The notes: generated by a model from the letters alone, not told the origin. 44,139 nucleotides of DNA from an uncultured Oscillospiraceae bacterium (GCA_900547275.1 URGA01000007.1:1-44139), one strand, 5' to 3'. Shown: positions 7,878-15,990, numbered from the stretch's first letter. Made by a program: numbers and translations.

Positions 7878-8585
7878 ATGCGATGCAAAAACTGCGGTTC
7901 TGAAAACGACGACAACAGATATATATGCGAGGTTTGCGGCTCGCCTCTTTATGATGAGGATGAAATCGAAGCACCCGTTTCTCAGGATACAAATACAGTC
8001 CCCTCTCCTGCAGGCAGCCAGCCTCCCAAAAAAGGCGGAGATAAGAACAACAAAATGGATGATAAAACTAAGCAGAGCATCATTATAATTGCTGTTCTCT
8101 GCGTCGTTCTTATCGCCGTTATTGTAGGCATTATTATTGCCGTTGCAAACAACAAAGGCGACGATGAAGTAACAACAGAAATCACAACTGAAGCAACGGT
8201 TGAAGACACAACCGGCACCTACACTCCGGCAACAAGTTCTACAACTGAAAGAACCACTGAAACCACAACAAAGAAAGAAACAACTACAAAAAAAGAAACA
8301 ACAACTAAAAAAGAGACTACAACTAAGAAAGAAACAACTACCCAGCCTACTTTCTATAACGTTGCTGTAGATATTTCCGGATATGGCTCGGTTTACGGCG
8401 ACGGAAAGTACGGCGAAGGCGACTGGGCAGTTCTTACAGCAGAACCTGACGAGGGGTATGTTTTTGAAGGATGGTATGAAAACGGCAGTTTCCTCAGCGG
8501 AAGCACAACTTATCGTGTTCAGGTAGATTCCGATAAAAATATCGAAGCTAAATTTATTCAGGTAGGCAATCCGAGCGATGAATAA
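7878..8585 (+). CDS. zinc-ribbon membrane protein with extracellular InlB-type repeat
   Basis: A 235-residue protein. Residues 3-20 hold a zinc ribbon (CKNC and CEVC), probably cytoplasmic. A Lys-rich segment precedes one transmembrane helix (about 68-90). Outside comes a Thr/Glu-rich stalk containing four TTTKKE repeats (129-152). Residues about 160-228 fit a divergent InlB B-repeat domain (GYVFEGWYENG and IEAKFI are typical). Start 7878 (ATG) is preferred over a TTG at 7872 because GAGG is 9 nt away. The stop overlaps the next gene's ATG by 8 nt, so the two are translationally coupled. Role unknown. Confidence 0.78.
   Translation: MRCKNCGSENDDNRYICEVCGSPLYDEDEIEAPVSQDTNTVPSPAGSQPPKKGGDKNNKMDDKTKQSIIIIAVLCVVLIAVIVGIIIAVANNKGDDEVTTEITTEATVEDTTGTYTPATSSTTERTTETTTKKETTTKKETTTKKETTTKKETTTQPTFYNVAVDISGYGSVYGDGKYGEGDWAVLTAEPDEGYVFEGWYENGSFLSGSTTYRVQVDSDKNIEAKFIQVGNPSDE
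8262..8333 (+). repeat. tandem TTTKKE-encoding repeat
   Basis: Four consecutive 18-nt units encode TTTKKE, with silent differences between units. They form part of the extracellular stalk. The count may vary between strains. Confidence 0.85.
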
Positions 8586-9015
8586 AGGTCAAATTGCAAA
8601 AGAATATTTCAAGCAAGGATATAACTGCGCTCAGTCTACCGCAATGGCTTTTGCCAAAGAAATCAACATGACGCCGGAAATGATAGCGAAACTGACAATA
8701 GGCTACGGTGGCGGAATGGGAAGAATGAGAGAAGTGTGCGGCAGTATTTCGGGAGTTGCGTTCGTTTTATCCGCTCTTTACGGTGACAAGCCGAAAAACG
8801 ACGTATATAAAATGGTTCAGGACGTTTCTGACGAATTCAAGCGAGAAAACGGTTCAATCGTATGCAGAGAACTCCTGGGTCTTTCAAAGAACGAGCCTAT
8901 TACCCACATCGCAGAGAAGCGCACGGAAGAATATTACCGCAAAAGACCATGTGCCGATCTGGTGGAAATAGCGGCAAATGCTTTGGAAAAATACCTTAAA
9001 GAACTTAACGCTTAA
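8578..9015 (+). CDS. C_GCAxxG_C_C family protein
   Basis: A 145-residue soluble protein of the family named for its spaced cysteines. Visible motifs are GYNCAQST near the N-terminus, GYGGGMGRMREVCGSISG in the middle, then single Cys residues at VCRELL and RPCADLV. Members are thought to bind a metal or redox group, but no reaction is established. It starts inside the end of the previous gene (8-nt overlap). A strong terminator follows. Confidence 0.85.
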   Translation: MNKGQIAKEYFKQGYNCAQSTAMAFAKEINMTPEMIAKLTIGYGGGMGRMREVCGSISGVAFVLSALYGDKPKNDVYKMVQDVSDEFKRENGSIVCRELLGLSKNEPITHIAEKRTEEYYRKRPCADLVEIAANALEKYLKELNA

Positions 9016-9020
9016 TGATT

Positions 9021-9057
9021 ATGGCACGCAGATATATACCTGCGTGCCATTTTTTAT
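9021..9057 (+). terminator. terminator after the C_GCAxxG_C_C gene
   Basis: ATGGCACGCA and TGCGTGCCAT form a 10-bp stem followed by TTTTTATT. Confidence 0.92.
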
Positions 9058-9068
9058 TCAAAAAACAC

Positions 9069-9097
9069 TTGCAATTTGATTTGCAATGTGGTATAGT
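9069..9097 (+). promoter_or_regulatory. tRNA-Arg promoter
   Basis: TTGCAA, a 17-nt spacer and TATAGT lie about 31 nt upstream of the tRNA 5' end. Confidence 0.75.
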
Positions 9098-9128
9098 ATT
9101 TGAGCAAAAGCACGAGACGTGCAGATAA

Positions 9129-9205
9129 GCGCCGGTAGCTCAGTTGGATAGAGTGTTTGGCTACGAACCAAAAGGTCGGGGGTTCGAATCCCTTCCGGCG
9201 TACCA
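9129..9205 (+). tRNA. tRNA-Arg (anticodon ACG)
   Basis: A 77-nt cloverleaf. The acceptor stem is GCGCCGG with CCGGCGT (one G-U pair), the D-arm is GCTC/GAGT, and the anticodon stem TTTGG/CCAAA holds loop CTACGAA, giving anticodon ACG. The T-arm loop is TTCGAAT, and CCA is encoded. The 3' part from position 9160 is the integration core repeated at 30245, so this end is supplied by the mobile element. Confidence 0.97.
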
Positions 9206-9209
9206 AAAA
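9160..9209 (+). repeat. attL: 50-bp core in the 3' end of tRNA-Arg
   Basis: The stretch from the anticodon loop to just past CCA is identical to 30245-30294. The base before and the base after differ between copies, so the direct repeat is exactly 50 bp. This is the standard signature of tyrosine-recombinase integration into a tRNA gene. Confidence 0.95.
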
Positions 9210-9242
9210 ACTCAGGTAACTTTCGTTGCCTGAGTTTTTTAT
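9206..9242 (+). terminator. terminator immediately after tRNA-Arg
   Basis: AACTCAGGTAAC and GTTGCCTGAGTT form a long stem followed by TTTTTATTTTT. It belongs to the element's left end. Confidence 0.9.
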
Positions 9243-9345
9243 TTTTGGTATTTCTTCACTAAAAACTGCCCACTAACCGAGTAGTCATAGGTAAACTTAT
9301 ATAATAATAGGCATTTTAACTTATTAACATTTGTAATTGTAAAAA

Positions 9346-9376
9346 CTATCAAAGACGCCCATTTGACTCCCACTGA
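9346..9376 (+). repeat. 31-bp direct repeat, left copy
   Basis: Identical to 30455-30485, and contains CGCCCATTTGACTCCCACTG. It lies at about the same distance from att at both ends. Between att and this repeat the two regions are alignable but diverged. It may be an integrase arm site. Confidence 0.9.
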
Positions 9377-9429
9377 CATAAATTGAAAAGAATTCGGCTC
9401 AAGGATTTTTGTTCCTTGAGCCTTTTTTG

Positions 9430-9695
9430 TTATGCTGAGAAATGTATGAACTTATTTTTTCTTTCGTTTTCTGATTCAGTTATCAGATTACCCATTGCAT
9501 CTGCAACCGTTTGCTGCATATTGTTTGTCACATGCATATATGTGTTCATAGTAAACCCTGCATCTGTATGTCCGAGCATATGAGATATTGTCTTTATATC
9601 CATCCCCTGTTCTAATGATAGTGTTGCAAAGCTGTGTCTCAAATCGTGAAAGCGTATTTGCGGTACTCCTGCTTGTTTTTTTGCATTTTGTGTAG
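9430..9695 (-). pseudogene. truncated tyrosine integrase, C-terminal catalytic remnant
   Basis: The remnant corresponds to about the last 80 residues of the intact integrase at 14379-15581 and is nearly identical over most of that length: LRHSFATLSLEQ, HMLGHTDAGF, MNTYMHVT and the ending IHFSA. It keeps the catalytic Arg, His and Tyr of the C-terminal part, but has a small length change near 9680 and then breaks off. The N-terminal arm-binding and core-binding parts and the first catalytic Arg are missing. It sits 220 bp from attL, where an intact integrase gene would normally end. Confidence 0.88.
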
Positions 9696-9916
9696 TTTTC
9701 TAAAGCCGTCTTGATTTGGCTCAATTGGAGTGTTCTGCCATTATCTCAAAACATATGAATTGTAGCTCCGTCATTGACATAATCAATAGTTACTCATGTA
9801 CCTGAAGAAACGGGTTAAAAGGAATCCTGCATTGACAAGAGTTCAATTTACATTTCTTTCGGATACTGCTTTCGCAGTTCTACAACCATACGGTATTTAC
9901 TTTCAAAATAATTCAT
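9696..9916 (-). pseudogene. decayed DUF4314 gene
   Basis: The minus strand begins MNYFESKYRMVVELRKQYPK, the usual start of these small element-borne proteins, and stops after 22 residues (TAA at 9848). Further on, pieces of the same family remain readable across stops and a frame change: ELLSMQDSF, then TIDYVNDGATIHMF, a TGA where Trp is expected, then DNGRTLQL. At the 3' side it runs into the integrase remnant, so the two are fused by deletion. DUF4314 proteins are common passengers of clostridial mobile elements; their role is unknown. Confidence 0.7.
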
Positions 9917-9944
9917 AGTAAAACGCATCCTTTCTTAGTTTTAT

Positions 9945-9976
9945 ATATAAAAAAACAGCCCACATTTCTGTGAGCT
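9945..9976 (-). terminator. terminator of the large defence-like gene
   Basis: On the minus strand AGCTCACA-GAAA-TGTGGGCT forms an 8-bp stem (one G-U) with a GNRA-type loop, followed by GTTTTTTTAT, 44 nt past the stop. Confidence 0.85.
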
Positions 9977-10019
9977 ATTTTTATGCAATATAAATTTTGT
10001 AACATGAGCAAAGTATATT

Positions 10020-13000
10020 TTAATAATAACCTTTCAACTCTCTGGCTCTTTCACATTGAGACTCACTTTTAAAGCTATCGCCTATGGTTTTTAATATATA
10101 AGATGTTCGAGGATATGATATTCGCAACTTCTCTGCATAATCATAATATTTTTTAGCTATTTTCTCCTCTTCATCTCCACCAGTAACAGCATGTACTCCT
10201 CTTTGATTAAATAAACCAATTCTAAAATTGTTTTCCAATATTTCAGAAGAATTCAGTTCAAAAAATTCCCGAACATATTTATGTGGCCAAACTCCGTCTT
10301 CATCAATTGGCGAATATGAAAGAATTTTGCCTATTTCCATATCGCAGGCTTTTTCATATTTTCTCTCTTTAGCCAATTTTCTAACTTCAGTTATCCAATT
10401 ATCGAAATTTTCTTTATTAATTTCATTGCCTTGTTGTCCAGGGAGCTGTTTTATCCTTCTTAACACTTCAAATGTATTAGTTAAAACTGATTTACCTACT
10501 TTCTGTAAAACTTCATCACTGTGATCATCATTCTTGTAAAAACAAGAAATAATTTCTAAGAATAATGACGGATCACTCAATAGATTTTCAATTAGACATT
10601 TGGGTTCAAAATCCAAATCGAATTTTTGTACATAAGCAAACTCCAATCGTGAAACCTGTAAGGGGTCTACATTCTTGTCGTTATATAGTTTTTCAAATAA
10701 TTCTTCCAATTCATAACTACTAATACTATTTAAACAAATACCATTGTTTTCTGAATTAGGATAATATAATAATCCTTGATGTAATGCTTCTAAGATTATC
10801 TCAGAATTACCAAAGTCATCAAAACACAATTGCTTCATAACAGAATAGGGTCTATTAGCCTGTAAGAGCTTTATCAAACAATATTGTGCAAACTCCTTTT
10901 CTTTAGGCAATATCCAAACATTAACATTCTCCCAATAAGCAATTTGCTGTTCTTCAGACATTTTATCTATTAATTCTATTACATCAGGTTTAATAGGAAG
11001 CTGATTGATTATGAATTGTACATCTTTACTTTCATTGTCTACTAGTGAATGGAAAAACGATATACCCTTTACGTAATACATTGAATTGACCAACATTTCA
11101 GCAAATCTTGGTATTTTATTATGGGCTGTTTTTATAAAATCAATAGTAATATTATCAACATATTTTGAACATGTTAAAGAATTTACTAACAGATCAATAT
11201 CTGAAACCTGTGGTACAATTTGGTATAATGAATTGAGTCCAAATTCATCAATAATTTTTTCTAAAGTTTCAACACGTTCTTTTTGCAATTCATTTTTCTC
11301 TTTTTCATAATCGTAGTTTTCTTTATCAAACACACAAGGATTCATTCCATAAAAATCATGTGAATAAAAAGCAACATATTTCAAAGGAGAGTTCGGAAGC
11401 AATATATCGTACAATTGTTCCAACTTATTTAAAGTATTTTCAGGTAAACTCCAATCTTCATTTGCAAATTTCTTATGTCGACTTATTTTGCAAATCAAAT
11501 CTTTACATAGTTTCAGTTTGTCATCGTCCGGAATACTCAATACCAAATCGTTTTTATCAACTTTCAGAGTTTCAAATGCTTTGTCAAATATAGGAAAATA
11601 TTTGATTATTAGTTTCCAGTCATCATAACACACAGTAAGCGTTTTTACAAAATGTTCCGCTATTATTTTTATTGAATTATAGTAGTCTTTTGTTGTAACC
11701 TCAATTTTTTTCTTTTCTATATATCTCCATTCAAACTCCAAAAGATTATCTACTATTCCTGGGCCTGAAAGAAATAAAATATCTATTAGGTTTCTTCCTG
11801 TAAAATAATATTCTTTGATTATCTTGCTTAATAATAGTATCCTATCTTCTAAAGATAAAGATCCTTGGGGATTCCATAAACAAAAGAATTTATATAATGA
11901 GTCTATGGGTGAATTCTTCATTTTATAGTTAAACTTTTTTTCTGCAATTTTTACAAGTGAATATACAGCCCTTATACAGTATTGTTCAAGCCACATAAGT
12001 TTTTCTAAGGCCCATAAAATACTTGTGTAATAAGTTCTACCAAAAAAAGAACTGTCTAAATTCTCAAACAGACACCAAAACTCACTTGCTTCATCCTTGA
12101 TATTTTTTTCAATAACACCTGCTATTACATCAGGTGTTGCTTCAACAAAATCAGGTATGTATTCACAAATTGTAAACCAATCTTGTCTTGAGTTGAGTTT
12201 ATCAAAAATTTCAGTAACTAAAGCATTACATTCATTAACACTATTTGAACAAAATCCAGATGTTTTATCATCTTCTCCAAATTCAACAATTTTGGTCATT
12301 GATAAAATCAAGCCTTTTTTTAAACGACTTGAAAATCTTGATTGCTTTTCATATAAAGAAGCAAATGGCCGTTTTTCCTCGGGTAATTCATATACTGGAT
12401 CTTTTTCCGAGAAAACCATTTTTACGCACTCTTTATATCTTTTAAAATTATTACCTGTAATGGATTGCAACAAAATGTCCCATAATTCATTTACAGATAT
12501 ACACGCATATGAATTATCTAAATTAAAAATTGGCGCACTATCTCCAATAGTAAAATCTTGTATAGATTCAATATATTCATCAAAACTCTTTCCAGACAAT
12601 AACTCTATTGCTTCTTTATCGCCATTATAGTTACTATCCCAAGCATTAGCCAATAATGCCGGAACCAAAATTTTATCATTATTTTGCTGAAACCAATAAG
12701 GCATCTTTAAATTAACATCACTTGTTAGTTTTTGTAAAAGGGGAGAAAATCGGCATTTTACATCATAAGTCATTTTATCAGCTTCATTAGCGTTAAATCC
12801 AATGCTTTCTAAACTTGCACTGAAATCACGATGTCTTCTGCTTGGAAGGTGGCATCTTGCGGAATTTTTATATAATAGATCAATAGGTCCGTTTTTTTCA
12901 GTAGGAATTATTATTGTGCCTTGGATATTGATTTGATCTTTTTCATTTTTAAACGCAGGAATAATTATAGAATCATTAAAATTCTGACAGGCATTATTTA

Positions 13001-13781
13001 AAGCTTCAGAAGACAGTGCAACTATTATTTTGGATAAAAGTTGTTTGTATTTTATATCTTGATTTTCTAAAAGTTCTGCAGCAATAGTAAGTATTCCTTC
13101 TATTTTTGAATCTGTAGATAGTATAATTAGTTTTTCATTTTTCTCTATCAAATTCATTATTTCTTCCGTTATAAGTTTTTCTCTCCCTATACGAAAGAAT
13201 TCAACAGTTAACTGAGGATTTGTTTTGCTAACAATATTATCCCAATAAGTTGCCAAATCTATCAAATCATAAGCGTCCTTACCAATAATCTTAGAAAACC
13301 ATACAGAGACAGAAGGACATTGATCCAACCACATTTCAAGATTATTTGCATCTATGATACGTACATTTTTCCATATTCCTTCTTTTTGTTTTTTTATAGT
13401 GAATTCTGCAATACCTTCTCTATGGTTCCATATTCTACTGGTTACAAAACAAAATGTTGCTTGCTTTGGATCTATATTATTAAGATTTTGGGATCTTTTA
13501 TTAAAGTCTTTATTAAACTTTCCTTTTATATCTTCATCAGTACCAAATTCCCATACAGATATACCATTAGGATAAAAAGGATTATTATCAGTGGTTTTTA
13601 TAAATCCATCATACCCATTGTATTGTACAGCATTCTCAAACGGAAAATGATGATCTTCAATATTATTTGAAGAAGCCAAAATTAGTTTCCATAACAACTT
13701 TGGCAATAGTTCCTGAGCTCTACGAGGTTCTCTGTTTGTCCAATTCTCAATGTCGCTTGCTTTTATAGACAAAACATTCAT
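10020..13781 (-). CDS. large nuclease/STAND-like protein, putative defence gene
   Basis: A 1253-residue cytosolic protein. Residues about 1-165 look like a PD-(D/E)XK (Mrr-like) nuclease: a YDG motif with Asp58, then GISVWEFGT with Glu78, then Lys87/Lys89 in IKGKFNKDF. Residues about 200-330 resemble a STAND-type NTPase core whose P-loop is degenerate (IILSTDSKIEG). They are followed by a GF..NEADKM segment like the lid of such ATPases. From about 430 to the end the protein is helical repeat, with DPVYELPEEKRP and SSRLKKGL motifs I associate with large uncharacterised bacterial proteins. The ATG at 13781 has GGAAG 7 nt upstream and is better than the TTG at 13802. Very AT-rich, single gene, own terminator, inside a mobile element: a defence role is inferred, not shown. 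Confidence 0.7.
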   Translation of the reverse strand: MNVLSIKASDIENWTNREPRRAQELLPKLLWKLILASSNNIEDHHFPFENAVQYNGYDGFIKTTDNNPFYPNGISVWEFGTDEDIKGKFNKDFNKRSQNLNNIDPKQATFCFVTSRIWNHREGIAEFTIKKQKEGIWKNVRIIDANNLEMWLDQCPSVSVWFSKIIGKDAYDLIDLATYWDNIVSKTNPQLTVEFFRIGREKLITEEIMNLIEKNEKLIILSTDSKIEGILTIAAELLENQDIKYKQLLSKIIVALSSEALNNACQNFNDSIIIPAFKNEKDQINIQGTIIIPTEKNGPIDLLYKNSARCHLPSRRHRDFSASLESIGFNANEADKMTYDVKCRFSPLLQKLTSDVNLKMPYWFQQNNDKILVPALLANAWDSNYNGDKEAIELLSGKSFDEYIESIQDFTIGDSAPIFNLDNSYACISVNELWDILLQSITGNNFKRYKECVKMVFSEKDPVYELPEEKRPFASLYEKQSRFSSRLKKGLILSMTKIVEFGEDDKTSGFCSNSVNECNALVTEIFDKLNSRQDWFTICEYIPDFVEATPDVIAGVIEKNIKDEASEFWCLFENLDSSFFGRTYYTSILWALEKLMWLEQYCIRAVYSLVKIAEKKFNYKMKNSPIDSLYKFFCLWNPQGSLSLEDRILLLSKIIKEYYFTGRNLIDILFLSGPGIVDNLLEFEWRYIEKKKIEVTTKDYYNSIKIIAEHFVKTLTVCYDDWKLIIKYFPIFDKAFETLKVDKNDLVLSIPDDDKLKLCKDLICKISRHKKFANEDWSLPENTLNKLEQLYDILLPNSPLKYVAFYSHDFYGMNPCVFDKENYDYEKEKNELQKERVETLEKIIDEFGLNSLYQIVPQVSDIDLLVNSLTCSKYVDNITIDFIKTAHNKIPRFAEMLVNSMYYVKGISFFHSLVDNESKDVQFIINQLPIKPDVIELIDKMSEEQQIAYWENVNVWILPKEKEFAQYCLIKLLQANRPYSVMKQLCFDDFGNSEIILEALHQGLLYYPNSENNGICLNSISSYELEELFEKLYNDKNVDPLQVSRLEFAYVQKFDLDFEPKCLIENLLSDPSLFLEIISCFYKNDDHSDEVLQKVGKSVLTNTFEVLRRIKQLPGQQGNEINKENFDNWITEVRKLAKERKYEKACDMEIGKILSYSPIDEDGVWPHKYVREFFELNSSEILENNFRIGLFNQRGVHAVTGGDEEEKIAKKYYDYAEKLRISYPRTSYILKTIGDSFKSESQCERARELKGYY

Positions 13782-13818
13782 ATTTACACTTCCTATTATC
13801 AATCGTTATATATATGTC

Positions 13819-13827
13819 ATTATACCA
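13819..13827 (-). promoter_or_regulatory. extended -10 promoter of the large gene
   Basis: Minus-strand TGGTATAAT is an extended -10 sequence 38 nt upstream of the ATG at 13781. The -35 region (TGTAAA) is weak. Confidence 0.5.
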
Positions 13828-14199
13828 TATAATAACAAATTTTACACTAATATATAAATTCATACAATAATCTAACAGATCAGCAAAATGGTTTTCAAAG
13901 CAACATAGTTAAAAAACAAAAGTTTTCTGTTTGTTATCATTGAATTTCCTCTTTTCAGCATACAATCAAGTAAATTATTTGATATTCATCAAATTATAAA
14001 GATTATAAAATAGCAGTTGGTTGTTCAAGCACTAAATACTACAGGAGATTGTGATTGGGAAATATAATAATATTTATTCATTCCAAAATTCCTGTTAACA
14101 TCTCTAAAGAAATCACAAGTAAGCCTTAATACGAGAGACGATAAATTTATGAATATAGTAACAGTGACAAGTTATCTAGTGTAAACTACAGACATTTGC
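13828..14199. other. non-coding AT-rich stretch
   Basis: No open frame with a ribosome site and no recognisable gene remnant on either strand. The right end has AGACATTT at 14190-14197, complementary to AAATGTCT at 14258-14265 inside the tRNA-like sequence. Confidence 0.5.
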
Positions 14200-14291
14200 G
14201 GAGATCGTAGCAGTAATACTATGGCGGAAAGGAACTTACGCTGTGAAATAAGGAGGTAAATGTCTAGAGGTCGACCCTCTGATCTCCACCA
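14200..14291 (+). ncRNA. tRNA-like 92-nt sequence with encoded CCA
   Basis: GGAGATC (14200-14206) is perfectly complementary to GATCTCC (14281-14287), and the latter is followed by ACCA: a 7-bp acceptor stem with discriminator and CCA. AGAGG/CCTCT (14266-14280) makes a T-stem, but its loop is only TCGAC, two bases shorter than a normal TTCGANT loop. No normal anticodon arm is found. The ATCTCCACCA ending recalls tmRNA 3' ends, but the conserved tmRNA 5' segment is absent. A strong terminator follows at once. It could be a decayed class II tRNA, a tmRNA 3' end left by integration, or an unusual small RNA. Confidence 0.45.
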
Positions 14292-14333
14292 AAATAAACT
14301 GTCTCAACATAAATTGAGGCAGTTTATTTTTTA
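14291..14333 (+). terminator. terminator after the tRNA-like sequence
   Basis: AAATAAACTG-T-CTCAA pairs with TTGAG-G-CAGTTTATTT: a 16-bp stem with one G-U, then TTTA. It may also stop minus-strand integrase transcription. Confidence 0.85.
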
Positions 14334-14378
14334 CTTTTTGTTATTAGGCATTATATAAAATAACTGAAATTCAAATAA

Positions 14379-15581
14379 TTACGCACTAAAATGTATAATT
14401 TTCTCTCTGTGCTCCTTTTCCTTTTCAGACAGCAGATTACCCATTGCATCTGCAACCGTTTGCTGCATATTGTTTGTCACATGCATATATGTGTTCATAG
14501 TAAACCCTGCATCTGTATGTCCGAGCATATGAGATATCGTCTTGATATCCATTCCTTGTTCTAATGATAGCGTTGCAAAGCTGTGTCTCAAATCATGAAA
14601 GCGTATTTGCGGTACTACTGCTTGTTTCTGCATTCTGTGTAGTTTTCTTGTAACCGATGACGGATCACGAAGTCCGCCTGTTATTGGTGATGGGAATATT
14701 AATTTATTATCGGGCCTTTGCCTGCTTCGTAGCAGTATCAGTTGATTGAAACATTCATCGCATAACGCAATCGTTCGTATGGACGAGGCAGTTTTCGGTG
14801 TTGTTACCTTTAGTTCACTGCCTATCCTTTGCACCTGCTTGTTCACTGATATTGTTTTGTTTTTCATATCAAGGTCATCCCAAGTCAGTGCAAGTATTTC
14901 GCCCAGTCGCAAGCCTGTTGTAATCTCAAGAATATAAAATTCATAACATACTGAGTCCTTTGTTTCCTGAAGAAATCTGCCAAGTTCATTTGCTTTCAGC
15001 GTTTGCATTTCCTTTGGTGCATCTTTTGGCAGTTGTACCTTTTTACAAGGATTACTGCCTATCAATCCCTCGTCCTCTGCTTTTTGCAGGCAGGTTTGCA
15101 AGGCTATTTTGATATCCTTTACTGTCTTTGCAGATAAACCGTTGCCTTTCTTTTTAACATTTCTTATTCTCCCACTCGTGTACATTTTCATTAGAAATTG
15201 CTGACAGGCTACTGTTGATATATCCTTTATTTTCATACCACCGAGATTAGGTAGTATATATCTGTCAAAATAGTTTTGATAACTGTTTCTTGTGTATTCT
15301 TTTACACTCACTGCACAAAATGATTCAAACCAAATTTTTGACCACTCTTCAAGTGTAGGCTCGGGGTTTGTAAGAAAATCACATCTTTCAATTATCTTTT
15401 GCCGCTTGTTGTTCTCGGCTATCGCCTTTTCAAGTTTTTCCTTGCACTCGGCTTTCGTTTTTGCAAGAACATTTTTTATTACTCTCTTGCCGTTAACTAT
15501 CTCACCTGTATAATAGCGACCTTCCCACCTACCATCTTTGCGTTTGGTTATTGTTCCTTCGCCGTTATTTCGTTTTGCCAT
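14379..15581 (-). CDS. int: tyrosine recombinase / integrase of the element
   Basis: A 400-residue phage-type integrase that inserts and, with the excisionase, excises the element. Domains in order are an AP2-like arm-binding domain (about 5-45), a SAM-like core-binding domain (about 75-180) and the catalytic domain (about 195-385). All catalytic residues are seen: Arg225 (TGLRLGE), Lys263 (TTPK), His329 and Arg332 (HDLRHS), His355 (LGHT) and the nucleophile Tyr365 (NTYMH). Length is normal for the family. It lies 88 nt from the tRNA-like sequence but 5 kb from attL, which is unusual because such genes normally end next to att. Its C-terminal part is almost identical to the remnant at 9430. 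Confidence 0.95.
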   Translation of the reverse strand: MAKRNNGEGTITKRKDGRWEGRYYTGEIVNGKRVIKNVLAKTKAECKEKLEKAIAENNKRQKIIERCDFLTNPEPTLEEWSKIWFESFCAVSVKEYTRNSYQNYFDRYILPNLGGMKIKDISTVACQQFLMKMYTSGRIRNVKKKGNGLSAKTVKDIKIALQTCLQKAEDEGLIGSNPCKKVQLPKDAPKEMQTLKANELGRFLQETKDSVCYEFYILEITTGLRLGEILALTWDDLDMKNKTISVNKQVQRIGSELKVTTPKTASSIRTIALCDECFNQLILLRSRQRPDNKLIFPSPITGGLRDPSSVTRKLHRMQKQAVVPQIRFHDLRHSFATLSLEQGMDIKTISHMLGHTDAGFTMNTYMHVTNNMQQTVADAMGNLLSEKEKEHREKIIHFSA

Positions 15582-15648
15582 TGCAACCTCCTTTCTGCCT
15601 GTGGCAACACAACATTACCACAAGCAGTATTTAATATCCAGACAATTA

Positions 15649-15852
15649 TTATCTTTTTGAATTTGTTTCAATCCAACTTTTCAGTTGTTCTTTCGGAACA
15701 GACTTTCTCCTGCCCATTACAACAACAGGAAAACTGTTGTCATCTCTAATCAGTTTGTATAGACTGACAGCAGAAATTCCAAGCACTTCTGCCGCTTCAG
15801 GAACTGACAGCATTAACGGTAATTCGTCAAATGATTTATATTTACTTTCCAT
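15649..15852 (-). CDS. xis: excisionase-like helix-turn-helix protein
   Basis: A 67-residue MerR-like winged-helix DNA-binding protein of the excisionase/DUF helix-turn-helix type: LSVPEAAEVLGISAVSLYKLI is the recognition region and VMGRRKSVPKEQLKSWI the wing and tail. It normally bends DNA at att and steers the integrase towards excision. The start at 15852 (MESKYKSF) has GGTG 6 nt upstream. An in-frame ATG at 15864 has its purine-rich site only 2 nt away and is less likely. It lies 67 nt upstream of int on the same strand. Confidence 0.85.
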   Translation of the reverse strand: MESKYKSFDELPLMLSVPEAAEVLGISAVSLYKLIRDDNSFPVVVMGRRKSVPKEQLKSWIETNSKR

Positions 15853-15939
15853 ATTAATCACCATAGCCTTTCAGGCTACAAAAATAAATTAAAATTATTA
15901 ACGCCTTACTGTAGCCTGATAAGGCGCTAATGGTGATTA
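15850..15939. repeat. inverted copies of the xis leader sequence
   Basis: The minus-strand sequence running into xis (TGTAGCCTGAAAGGC-TATGGTGATTA) recurs on the plus strand at 15910-15939 with small changes (TGTAGCCTGATAAGGC then ATGGTGATTA). Each copy also contains its own short hairpin (TAGCCT/AGGCTA at 15864-15878; CGCCTTA/TAAGGCG near 15903-15925). Confidence 0.7.
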
Positions 15940-15946
15940 CAGCCAT

Positions 15947-15976
15947 CTCAAAATTATGCCATAGGCAAATTTTGAG
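15947..15976. repeat. hairpin, CTCAAAATT/AATTTTGAG with inner TGCC/GGCA
   Basis: A 9-bp plus 4-bp stem with a single bulge and an ATA loop. There is no T-run on either side, so it is not an ordinary terminator. Confidence 0.7.
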
Positions 15977-15990
15977 GGCAATATAATTTG

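Noticed and set aside
12097..12630. Plus-strand 177-codon frame inside the large defence-like gene
   Set aside because: It is the antisense of a long, AT-rich coding region, has no ribosome site and no family-like features.
14261..14278. Polylinker-like string TCTAGA...GTCGAC suggesting vector contamination
   Set aside because: It lies inside the paired T-stem of the tRNA-like sequence and the flanks are ordinary clostridial DNA, so it is most likely chance.
13920..14291. A complete tmRNA (ssrA) gene ending at 14291
   Set aside because: The end ATCTCCACCA fits, but the conserved tmRNA 5' segment and a tag reading frame are missing and the T-loop is too short. Kept only as a tRNA-like sequence.
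15930..15986. An 18-codon plus-strand frame beginning MVITAISK
   Set aside because: It is produced by the inverted copy of the xis start and overlaps a hairpin. No independent evidence of translation, so mentioned only as part of the repeat.
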